IMG/VR virus record: IMGVR_UViG_3300017752_003321
Coordinates: 1-61,421 of that record
Source of the DNA: a virus
Reading direction: 5' to 3' (one strand)
DNA: 61,421 nucleotides
Shown here: one piece after another, positions 54,611 to 61,200 of the stretch
Position numbering within the stretch: the first letter of the stretch is position 1
Layout: every line of letters starts with the position of its first letter
Made by a program: the position numbers and the translations under genes
The notes under the pieces: model-generated
The model's database searches: none
What the model was told of the DNA's origin: nothing
The model's input: only the letters and a program-made list of their open reading frames with translations

Positions 54611-56043
54611 TTATAACTCCTATTTGTTTCAACATATTTTAGACCGGCAACAATAGTTACTAGTGTTAACACGAACAATACGATAGTAATTGGACGTTCT
54701 ATCAACGTAGTTATATTGTACAACGACATTGTTTGATAACTCAATGCTTCAATCTTAGCAAATAAGATAAAAGCTAACAATATCGCTGGTCTATTTAATT
54801 CAAGGCGCTTAGATGTTAATCCAATCGCCGCACATACTACTAAAGTAGCAATATCATAATATGTATGCGATATTTGATAACATGACCAACCAATTAATAA
54901 TAATATCAAAGGCGCATACACTTTTACTGGAATCCTTAAAAGTAAAGTAATAGGCTTACTCAACAACAAACAACTAATGCCTACCAAAACAGTACCTCCT
55001 AAAAATCCTATTGTAAGATATTTATAGAACTCACTATCTTGTTGAATTGAAACTGAACCCAAGTCAAAATGTAGCAAGTAAAATAAACTTAATATGACAG
55101 CAGTAAACGGTGTACCTGGTATACCAAATACTACTGTCGGAACAAAACTAGCGGCCGTGACAGCATTATTTGCACCTTCTGGTCCTACTACTCCTGCTAT
55201 GTTTCCGTTGCCGAATTTTCTTTTAGGTAAACTAAATTTAGTTTGTGCATAACTAAGCCAATCAGCAACTATGCCGTGTACTCCTGGCAGAGCACCAACT
55301 AATGCTCCTATCATTCCTCCACGTAGACTTATGAACCAATATTTTTTCCAAGCCAAGATACCTAGCACTACTTGCCTCCAGCTTGAGTTTAATTTTTGTA
55401 ATTGGTTATTTTTTAAAAACATATCAACTATTTCTGGAACAGCAAATAATCCACTCACAAGAATGAGTACATTAATACCATCTTCTAGATATGTGTAACC
55501 AAATGTAAGTCTAGGTGCATTATTCTCATCAATACCTATATAACCTAATAAGAATCCTAATAAGATACTTACTATTCCTAGTCTAATATTTCCTTTTACT
55601 AAAAATACAACACAAGTAAGAGCTAATATATTAAGCATTAATAATTCAGGAATGCCAAAAATTAAAAGTAGTTTACCATAAATTGGCATTAACAAGAAAA
55701 CAAGCGAACCAAATAGCAATCCGTTTATCGTACTACTTGTAAAAGCGGCACTTAAAGCGTAGGTTGCTTTTCCTTTTTTCGCTAGAGGATATCCGTCTAG
55801 CACCGTTGCCGCACTAGAACTACTTCCAGGAATACCAAGCAATATGCTACTCCATGTATCTCCTGTGGCACAAGCCGCGACCATTGCTGTGTAAAAAGCT
55901 ACACCTAAATAAGGATCGCTATAAAAATAAGGGAAAAATACGTAACTAGTAAGTAGTGCGGTTGTAGGACCAGCTGTTGGAATTACACCAAATGCAAGTC
56001 CCCAAGCTACTCCTAACGATACAAATATAAAAACTTCAAACAT
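54607..56043 (-). CDS. tctA: Tripartite tricarboxylate transporter large membrane subunit TctA
   Basis: A 478-residue, very hydrophobic protein with about 11-12 membrane segments. GVIPTAGPTTALLTSYVFF, SILLGIPGSSSSAATVLDGY and AKKGKATYALSAAFTSS are TctA family signatures; GALPGVHGIVADWLSY is the inverted second-half copy. It normally pairs with the small subunit TctB and the binding protein TctC to import citrate or other carboxylates by a cation gradient. The first gene after a strong promoter; no ribosome site fits before its ATG. Without TctB, either the host supplies one or the phage pair works alone. Confidence 0.88.
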   Translation of the reverse strand: MFEVFIFVSLGVAWGLAFGVIPTAGPTTALLTSYVFFPYFYSDPYLGVAFYTAMVAACATGDTWSSILLGIPGSSSSAATVLDGYPLAKKGKATYALSAAFTSSTINGLLFGSLVFLLMPIYGKLLLIFGIPELLMLNILALTCVVFLVKGNIRLGIVSILLGFLLGYIGIDENNAPRLTFGYTYLEDGINVLILVSGLFAVPEIVDMFLKNNQLQKLNSSWRQVVLGILAWKKYWFISLRGGMIGALVGALPGVHGIVADWLSYAQTKFSLPKRKFGNGNIAGVVGPEGANNAVTAASFVPTVVFGIPGTPFTAVILSLFYLLHFDLGSVSIQQDSEFYKYLTIGFLGGTVLVGISCLLLSKPITLLLRIPVKVYAPLILLLIGWSCYQISHTYYDIATLVVCAAIGLTSKRLELNRPAILLAFILFAKIEALSYQTMSLYNITTLIERPITIVLFVLTLVTIVAGLKYVETNRSYK

Positions 56044-56048
56044 AACTT

Positions 56049-56077
56049 ATTATACAACAAATTTAATTAAAAGTCAA
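56049..56077 (-). promoter_or_regulatory. Sigma-70-like promoter with tctA start five bases downstream
   Basis: On the minus strand, TTGACT (56077-56072), a 17-base spacer and TATAAT (56054-56049) precede the tctA ATG by five bases. The -35 box lies in the last codons of the upstream PP-loop gene. As at 42368, no room is left for a ribosome site, so a leaderless transcript is predicted. Confidence 0.75.
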
Positions 56078-56996
56078 GTAATTCTGTATAATTTACAAAG
56101 CCACAAAAGCCTTTTTTAACTAATGTAAACAATTCTCTGTCGTAATGTTTATACATATTCTCTTCCATTTCGTCATAAATTTCCTGGTAAAAGTTATCAT
56201 TTGGATGAAAATGATCTGTTTTTTCTTTATAGATAAGCTCGGGCCATTCGGAGTTTTTCATAGACATAGTATTACAAACACCTTTGTTTTGTTTTCCATA
56301 ACTTAATAAAGGGTGTGTAATTTGACTTTTAATCAAAGGTAGTGTGCTATTAAAAAAAGTATATTGTCCTTCTCTTTGAGTATGTTTTGCCCATAGCCAC
56401 CAAACAATTTCTGTAGGCGGACAAGGAATGATAATGTCTGTATCCCAATCTTTGCCTATACAATTCTCCATAGTGACACGATAGATGTGTCCGTCCTTTT
56501 CCAGTTCGCCTAGGCCGCCCACAATAAATTGATCTTGTGGTATCTTATCAAACAGCCCTAACGTAATTAAAAAACCTCTACTCATATTGCCTAGCATTAC
56601 ACTATACTTTTTCATACGTTCTAAACATTCAGAACGATCAGCAGTATATTCTACCCAGTCGTATTCGAGTTCGTTTGCTATCTGTTTACTTTTAGTACGA
56701 TGTGTGTCGTTTGCCCAAGGATAATGTTCGTAATATATTGTAGCATCTTTTCCTAGTATCTTAGCACAACGGGCAATAATTTCACTGTCGCTACCACTTA
56801 CTGGAATAGCTAAATTGTTAGGAAGTAATTTTGCGGCATTTAAACATTCTTGTCTGAAGCTATCACAATCTACATCTAAAGGAGCAATTTTGTAATTAAA
56901 TTTTTTTAAAGGAATGTTTTTGTCTAGATAAGATTTAAAATCAGCATACGGTGAATCGTTCACTGACCAATAGATATGTTTAGGTACTTCTAACAT
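56067..56996 (-). CDS. PP-loop ATPase-like protein
   Basis: A 309-residue protein with LAIPVSGSDSEIIARCAKIL (SGSDS at residues 67-71), a variant of the SGGxDS ATP-pyrophosphatase loop in which the second Gly is Ser. Then IYYEHYPWANDTHRTKS and a Trp-rich middle TEIVWWLWAKHTQREGQ. It is a distant relative of the gene at 51517. The family activates a substrate by AMP transfer in amide, thio- or amidine-forming steps. It is the first gene of the minus-strand accessory group. No ribosome site precedes the ATG; TATACT lies only two bases before it. Confidence 0.65.
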   Translation of the reverse strand: MLEVPKHIYWSVNDSPYADFKSYLDKNIPLKKFNYKIAPLDVDCDSFRQECLNAAKLLPNNLAIPVSGSDSEIIARCAKILGKDATIYYEHYPWANDTHRTKSKQIANELEYDWVEYTADRSECLERMKKYSVMLGNMSRGFLITLGLFDKIPQDQFIVGGLGELEKDGHIYRVTMENCIGKDWDTDIIIPCPPTEIVWWLWAKHTQREGQYTFFNSTLPLIKSQITHPLLSYGKQNKGVCNTMSMKNSEWPELIYKEKTDHFHPNDNFYQEIYDEMEENMYKHYDRELFTLVKKGFCGFVNYTELLDF

Positions 56997-57024
56997 ACAG
57001 TATATATCTGTTATTTTATTTGAT

Positions 57025-58158
57025 TTAGACTAAATTGACCCAGGAGCTGTTTTCATAGCCTTGGAATTTATTATCTGATGAATTGTAAATAACCATTCCG
57101 TTAGCTGGCGTAAGTGCATTACGTTCTGTAGTTGTCATTGATCCAAACTGAACATAACCAGAGGCAGGCATAACAGCACCACCGTCGTTCTGGAAAGCAA
57201 ATTCTGTATTAGTCCCTGCAGGATTACGTATTTTAAAAGTAGCCTTACCTGGTGCAACATTATTAGATACTGCGCCTGTAGTTTCAAAAACAAGGGTAAC
57301 ATTTTCTCTGTTACTTGATCCGTCATATGCTTGACCAACAAGTTCCATAGTTCTATCACCAGATTGATATGATGCTGGCGCATCTACTGTGCCTCTATGT
57401 TTAACACTTTTCATATCAGCAACATTGTCGCTATCGTGATATGTGTTAACTGACACAGCAACACCTGATGTAGCCGAACGCTTAATTAATAATTGTCCAT
57501 TTTTAAATGCGTTGTCATCACCTACAGAACCAATTGTAAGATTAGATCCACTTGCAAGACTAATTCCGCCAGTTGCATTAATTTGTAGGTTACCTATATT
57601 AGTAATTTTTGCTATTGTTAAAACTTTTGCCATTGAATCAATAACTGATGAACTATCATCAGCAAATAATGATCCAACTACGTCACCTGTTACGTTACCA
57701 TTTACGTTACCAAAGTGTGTGCCTGTTGAATTACCAACTACGTTACCTGTAACTGATCCAACTACGTCACCTGTTAAGTTACCAACTAGGTTAGTTGCTG
57801 TTACTGAAGTAGTTTCTACTGGAGCAACAATTTTTCCATTAATAGCGTCAACTAGGAGCGTTGAATCGTCACCATAAATGTTACCTCTTATATCTACAGC
57901 TGGGTTGTCTGTAGCGGCCCATTTAGTGCCATTGTATACAAGGATTTGATCGTTTTGTGCGGCTAACGCTTGTACGTTACCTAAGTCTTCTAAATTCTGT
58001 GTTGATACAGATACTGGAGTACCGCCTGTTGTAGCGCCATCTCCTACAAATACTTCTTTGCTGTCTGTTGTGTAAACAAGTTCACCCTCAGCTGGTACAT
58101 ATCCTGGACTGGATTGTAGTTGCGTCTTGGTGCCTCGTTTGATTCGTAAAGTACCCAT
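57025..58158 (-). CDS. Tail-fibre-like protein with Mtd-type N-terminus
   Basis: A 377-residue protein. The N-terminus MGTLRIKRGTKTQLQSSPGY, then GELVYTTDSKEVFVGDGAT, matches the N-terminal domain known from phage major tropism determinants and many marine fibres. The middle is a repeat-rich beta-helix (NLTGDVVGSVTGNVVGNSTG), and the C-terminus TTTERNALTPANGMVIYNSS is a common marine phage fibre end. It is likely a fibre or adhesin subunit and is on the opposite strand from the main structural block, 30 kb away. AGGAGC precedes the ATG, and a consensus late promoter lies 27 bases upstream. Confidence 0.8.
   Translation of the reverse strand: MGTLRIKRGTKTQLQSSPGYVPAEGELVYTTDSKEVFVGDGATTGGTPVSVSTQNLEDLGNVQALAAQNDQILVYNGTKWAATDNPAVDIRGNIYGDDSTLLVDAINGKIVAPVETTSVTATNLVGNLTGDVVGSVTGNVVGNSTGTHFGNVNGNVTGDVVGSLFADDSSSVIDSMAKVLTIAKITNIGNLQINATGGISLASGSNLTIGSVGDDNAFKNGQLLIKRSATSGVAVSVNTYHDSDNVADMKSVKHRGTVDAPASYQSGDRTMELVGQAYDGSSNRENVTLVFETTGAVSNNVAPGKATFKIRNPAGTNTEFAFQNDGGAVMPASGYVQFGSMTTTERNALTPANGMVIYNSSDNKFQGYENSSWVNLV
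57671..57790 (-). repeat. Imperfect tandem repeats coding a beta-helix segment
   Basis: A 22-base stretch is repeated exactly at 57671-57692 and 57755-57776, 84 bases apart (28 codons, in frame), with a diverged third copy at 57731-57754. The units code for Gly-Asn-Val-Thr-Gly-Asp-Val-Val-Gly type turns in the fibre protein. They could recombine and change the shaft length. Confidence 0.8.
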
Positions 58159-58177
58159 GTAATGCTCCTAATTCATT

Positions 58178-58193
58178 GTTATATGTATTTATA
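58178..58193 (-). promoter_or_regulatory. Consensus T4-type late promoter before the Mtd-N fibre gene
   Basis: On the minus strand this reads TATAAATACATATAAC, identical over 16 bases to the promoter before fibre 3 (24928-24943). The box is 27 bases from the ATG at 58158. Exact conservation beyond the core box suggests extended recognition or recent copying. Confidence 0.78.
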
Positions 58194-58209
58194 CCAAAAC
58201 AATGATAAC

Positions 58210-58524
58210 TTACTTTTTCTTTTTTGTAGGATTCTTTAAAAAAGCCCTAGTTTTTTTCTGTATATCCCGCTTTACTTTTGCTGTATTCAACCTAAAGTCC
58301 ACATGTTTAATGTCTTTGCCGTATTCATTAAAGAGTTCTGCTATAGTGTCATCTAAATTAGCGCCTGTACTGCGTTTGGCATTGCAATCTATTTCCCATA
58401 TCTTACCTTCTTTGAATTCAACTCTTATTGATTGAAGATAGTTTATGGGAATAGTTTGAATGTCTATGTCACGAAAAACCTCAGGCCAATGCCTAATTAC
58501 ATCATCAGGCAGTTGTTTTGGCAC
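58210..58524 (-). CDS. Conserved phage-type protein of unknown function
   Basis: A 104-residue basic protein. I place the start at GTG 58524, in a GAAGAAG context, where it overlaps the preceding gene by 20 bases; the longer frame to 58635 would lie deep in that gene. It begins PKQLPDDVIRHWPEVFRDID, then has INYLQSIRVEFKEGKIWEID and ends in a Lys-rich tail (NPTKKKK). The tail may bind nucleic acid. I do not recognise a named family; it lies with other small genes of the phage maintenance-type block. Confidence 0.65.
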   Translation of the reverse strand: MPKQLPDDVIRHWPEVFRDIDIQTIPINYLQSIRVEFKEGKIWEIDCNAKRSTGANLDDTIAELFNEYGKDIKHVDFRLNTAKVKRDIQKKTRAFLKNPTKKKK

Positions 58525-59164
58525 TAGTCTTCTTCTTTGTCGTAGGAACAAGCTCTTCAGCCTGTGCTCTAAGTGCCTTTGCTTCTTTGTATAATCTATC
58601 CGCATCACTTCTATATTTTGCGGCCAAGTCAGCATCAGTTAACACACCGTCTGTTGGTGCTTGTAATTTAGCGGCTTGTGCTTCAGCTACCACTGCCTTG
58701 TTAGTAGTGCTTGGCATTTCACTTACACTACCAGCTTCGGTAATACTTGTACCTTCTGGAAGTTCGTTTGGATCTTTCAGAGCTAAGTCTGCAATAGTTA
58801 CACCTCTTTGATCTGCAATGATTTTGTTTAACTCGTCTAAACCAACTTGTGTTGCAGTGTTAGGTGTCATCTCAACTTCTGTCATTGGAACAGCTTGAAG
58901 TTTTCCTGTGCTATGGAATCTTGCTAACATATTAGCACCGTCGCTAAGTTGTGTTCTTGCCATAACTTCAGAAAATTCAAAAGCAGTTTGTGCTGAGTTA
59001 CTTTCTACAGTTTTAATTAATGTATCGTGATCTGCATCGGTTAGTGTAGCAGTATCAATTACTAAAGCATTTGCAGGAGGATTTTCTCCTGGAATAACTC
59101 TGTAGGCTACTACAACCTTACGGTTGTTCTTTTTAAGTCTGCCTACGTGTTTAATTTCAGCCAT
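58505..59164 (-). CDS. Conserved T4-like marine phage protein of unknown function
   Basis: A 219-residue protein. The N-terminal half is globular (KHVGRLKKNNRKVVVAYRVI, TATLTDADHDTLIKTVESN, SEVMARTQLSDGANMLARFH) and resembles a conserved protein that I recall from T4-like phages of marine bacteria. The second half is Ala/Glu/Lys-rich and helical, probably a coiled coil, with a basic tail (TTKKKTSAKTTA). Function unknown; structural or assembly roles are possible. The ATG is directly after the stop of the upstream gene. Confidence 0.65.
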   Translation of the reverse strand: MAEIKHVGRLKKNNRKVVVAYRVIPGENPPANALVIDTATLTDADHDTLIKTVESNSAQTAFEFSEVMARTQLSDGANMLARFHSTGKLQAVPMTEVEMTPNTATQVGLDELNKIIADQRGVTIADLALKDPNELPEGTSITEAGSVSEMPSTTNKAVVAEAQAAKLQAPTDGVLTDADLAAKYRSDADRLYKEAKALRAQAEELVPTTKKKTSAKTTA

Positions 59165-59460
59165 TACTTGTCTCCTTTAGGTGCCTCTGCCGCAGTTCCT
59201 TCTTTTTTAGCTTCTTCTTCAGCTTTTTGAACTGTCTGCAGGAAAGCATCTAGTTTGTTAAATGTTTTGCCAACGGCTTCCATTTCATTGGCTTTGAATG
59301 CACCTCTTTGCGATGCAACATCAATAATTGATCTAATTACACCAAGGTCTTGAACAGTAAGTTCAACCGGTGCAGTTGATACACCTGCTTGTGGTGCTTC
59401 ACCTGCTGGTGCCGCTGTCGGCGCCGCTTGAGCTTCTGCTGTTTTATTTTCTTCTGACAT
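59164..59460 (-). CDS. Small Ala/Glu-rich phage protein
   Basis: A 98-residue acidic protein. ATG at 59460 has AGGAG eight bases upstream; an in-frame GTG nine bases earlier is too close. The first 30 residues are Ala/Pro-rich and look disordered, then ELTVQDLGVIRSIIDVASQR and EMEAVGKTFNKLDAFLQTVQ form helices. Similar small proteins are found near the VWA gene in T4-like marine phages as far as I recall. No function can be given. Its stop overlaps the start of the next gene. Confidence 0.65.
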   Translation of the reverse strand: MSEENKTAEAQAAPTAAPAGEAPQAGVSTAPVELTVQDLGVIRSIIDVASQRGAFKANEMEAVGKTFNKLDAFLQTVQKAEEEAKKEGTAAEAPKGDK

Positions 59461-59495
59461 ATTATTCACTCCTTATGTATTATATATGTACTTTA

Positions 59496-59503
59496 TATTT
59501 ATT
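59496..59503 (-). promoter_or_regulatory. Late promoter-like box overlapping a stop codon
   Basis: The minus strand reads AATAAATA, 35 bases before the ATG at 59460. The TAA of the upstream gene (59499-59501) is inside the box, as at 20372 and 24928. Confidence 0.45.
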
Positions 59504-59777
59504 TGTACTTTAAATGTGGACATGCTAAAACGAAATAGGACAGTTCTTTTGGATCCTCAAACCCTGCTCTAAGCACTGTATCTATCTTGTTTGATTTAGT
59601 TAAACTTACTGCCTTTTTAAGAAAGTATCTCTTTTTAAGGTTAGATTCTATCCACTTGCTAATAGCACTTTCCATATTGTATGATTGTGGTAGATCGATT
59701 GTCGTAAGATGTGGTGGCTCAAATTTAAGCCTTCTTATCTCAAAAAAGTCCTGGGCAGATATTTTGTTTGCTATCAA
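59499..59777 (-). CDS. Small protein of unknown function, TTG start
   Basis: A 92-residue basic protein. The start is TTG at 59777, overlapping the upstream stop as TTGA; GAGGAGG lies four bases before, which makes this unusual start credible. It begins with IANKISAQDFFEIRRLKFEP and has SYNMESAISKWIESNLKKRY and VLRAGFEDPKELSYFVLACP. I see no known motif. Coupling to the VWA gene suggests a joint role. Confidence 0.6.
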   Translation of the reverse strand: MIANKISAQDFFEIRRLKFEPPHLTTIDLPQSYNMESAISKWIESNLKKRYFLKKAVSLTKSNKIDTVLRAGFEDPKELSYFVLACPHLKYK

Positions 59778-61060
59778 CGTGCCTCCTCATAGTGAGCAGT
59801 TACACCAAATGGTGCTTTCGTATTCTTATCGTGATGACCATGTATAATGAATACTGTTTCACAGTAGTCCTCATCACCCCAACTACCAAATGGATAACCG
59901 TCTGTAAACATAATAAACTTCTTAGGTGTAATATTATGTTCTTTCATATACTCCCAATTAGTCATAAAGTCAGTACCGCCACCGCCTTGAATATCATAAT
60001 CAAGTAAGTCTTCACCACCGTCTCCGCTAAAGTCTGCCTCATTATAAACGGCAGTGTCAAAACACCATAATTTAATATTGTAGTCTTTGTACTCGTCCAT
60101 AATACCTTTAACTTCACTAAGAAATACTTTTGCTTGACTGTCACCAATTGAACCACTCATATCAATTCCAATAGCAACATCAATTGTATCCATAAAGTTC
60201 ATACCTGGAAGTATTGCACCAGTATGCCAACCTTTACGTGAAGGGCGACTAAATGTATAATCATTTCTAATTGTAGATTGTATTTGCTGTCGTAGTAGTT
60301 CACGCCAGTTCATTTTAGGTTCTGTAAGTTCTTTAATGATACGTTGCACCTCTGCAGGTGTGTTACCAGCACCGGCCGCCTGTGCAGAACTTATCATGTT
60401 TTCTTTAATCTCGTCACGTATTTTTTTAAGTTCTTCTTTAGAGTAAGTAGGTCTGCCTTCGCCTTTTCCATCTTTACCTTTTGCTTTTTTGTTGTCTTTG
60501 CCTTCAGGTTCTTTTTCCCAGTCAACATGTTCGTCAAGTAAGTCGCCTAGTTGTTTTAGATACTCTTGACCATTTTCTTCTGCTTGTTTAAATAGGTCAT
60601 CGTATACAGCCTCTGACATCCAACCTTCGTATTTGAAGTCTTGATAACACTTAACAATTTTTACCATTTCACCAATACGATCACGTACTAGTGTATTGTT
60701 AACGATGTAATCGCATGCGATGTTGTGTAATATTGGAATACGATCTTCTCTACGTGTAATATGATCAAAAACACAATGTAAAATCTCGTGTGCGATTACA
60801 AATTCTATTTCCTTATTGCTCATTGCATTAAAGAATTGTGTATTGTAAAATAAATGTCTTCCGTCTGTTGCGGCAGTAGGACACCAATCATCACAGTTTT
60901 TAACAATAAGCCTAGTAGCCATATTGCCAAAGAATGGATGTCTAAGTAGTAAACCAACACGAGCAACAATAATTCTATCAGCTACATCAATTCTCATAGC
61001 TTCTAATTCTTCTTTTGTAATGTCTGGATTTGGTTCAAAACCTTTTGTATCTATGCCCAT
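59774..61060 (-). CDS. VWA domain/HExxH metallopeptidase-like protein
   Basis: A 428-residue protein with two parts. Residues 85-100 carry IEFVIAHEILHCVFDH, an HEILH zinc-protease motif (H91, E92, H95). Residues 294-310 (DVAIGIDMSGSIGDS) give the MIDAS site DxSxS (D300, S302, S304) of a von Willebrand A domain, with GGGGTDF later for the third metal contact. A Lys/Gly-rich linker (about 185-205) joins them. This arrangement fits the DUF2201-type family of putative metallopeptidases, known from bacteria and large phages, usually beside a MoxR-like AAA+ ATPase. AAGGAG precedes the ATG, and a near-consensus promoter lies upstream. Confidence 0.85.
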   Translation of the reverse strand: MGIDTKGFEPNPDITKEELEAMRIDVADRIIVARVGLLLRHPFFGNMATRLIVKNCDDWCPTAATDGRHLFYNTQFFNAMSNKEIEFVIAHEILHCVFDHITRREDRIPILHNIACDYIVNNTLVRDRIGEMVKIVKCYQDFKYEGWMSEAVYDDLFKQAEENGQEYLKQLGDLLDEHVDWEKEPEGKDNKKAKGKDGKGEGRPTYSKEELKKIRDEIKENMISSAQAAGAGNTPAEVQRIIKELTEPKMNWRELLRQQIQSTIRNDYTFSRPSRKGWHTGAILPGMNFMDTIDVAIGIDMSGSIGDSQAKVFLSEVKGIMDEYKDYNIKLWCFDTAVYNEADFSGDGGEDLLDYDIQGGGGTDFMTNWEYMKEHNITPKKFIMFTDGYPFGSWGDEDYCETVFIIHGHHDKNTKAPFGVTAHYEEAR

Positions 61061-61094
61061 AATTTGTACTCCTTCAGTGCCTTATTGTTCTTAC

Positions 61095-61123
61095 AGTATA
61101 CTATATTTACTATCATATGTCAA
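61095..61123 (-). promoter_or_regulatory. Near-consensus sigma-70-like promoter for the VWA gene
   Basis: The minus strand reads TTGACA (61123-61118), a 17-base spacer and TATACT (61100-61095). Transcription would begin near 61088, giving a leader of about 28 bases with an AAGGAG ribosome site. Unlike the promoters at 42334 and 56049, this one leaves room for a normal leader. Confidence 0.72.
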
Positions 61124-61137
61124 CAGTTTTGGTGAAA

Positions 61138-61182
61138 TATTGGGTAAGGTCTTACCAGCATAAGCCGTTGCCTTACCCAATA
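61138..61182 (-). repeat. Perfect 12-base inverted repeat downstream of the last gene
   Basis: TATTGGGTAAGG (61138-61149) and CCTTACCCAATA (61171-61182) pair perfectly around a 21-base loop. A smaller GGTAAG/CTTACC pair competes inside. It lies between the stop of the partial gene and the promoter of the VWA gene. There is no T-run after the stem on the minus strand, so a simple intrinsic terminator is not proven; an operator or RNA processing site is as likely. Confidence 0.6.
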
Positions 61183-61187
61183 CCACT

Positions 61188-61200
61188 GCGCCTTAGGCGC
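61188..61200 (-). repeat. GC-rich palindrome centred on a stop codon
   Basis: GCGCC-TTA-GGCGC is a perfect five-base stem whose loop is the TAA stop (minus strand) of the partial gene at the right edge. Together with the stem at 61138-61182 it makes two successive hairpins after that gene. Confidence 0.55.

Noticed and set aside
57025-58158. A diversity-generating retroelement suggested by the Mtd-type N-terminus
   Set aside because: No reverse transcriptase, template repeat or C-type lectin-like variable end is visible; Mtd-N domains are common in ordinary fibres.
61138-61182. Calling the 12-base inverted repeat an intrinsic terminator
   Set aside because: There is no T-run after the stem on either strand, and the loop is 21 bases, so it is listed as a repeat only.
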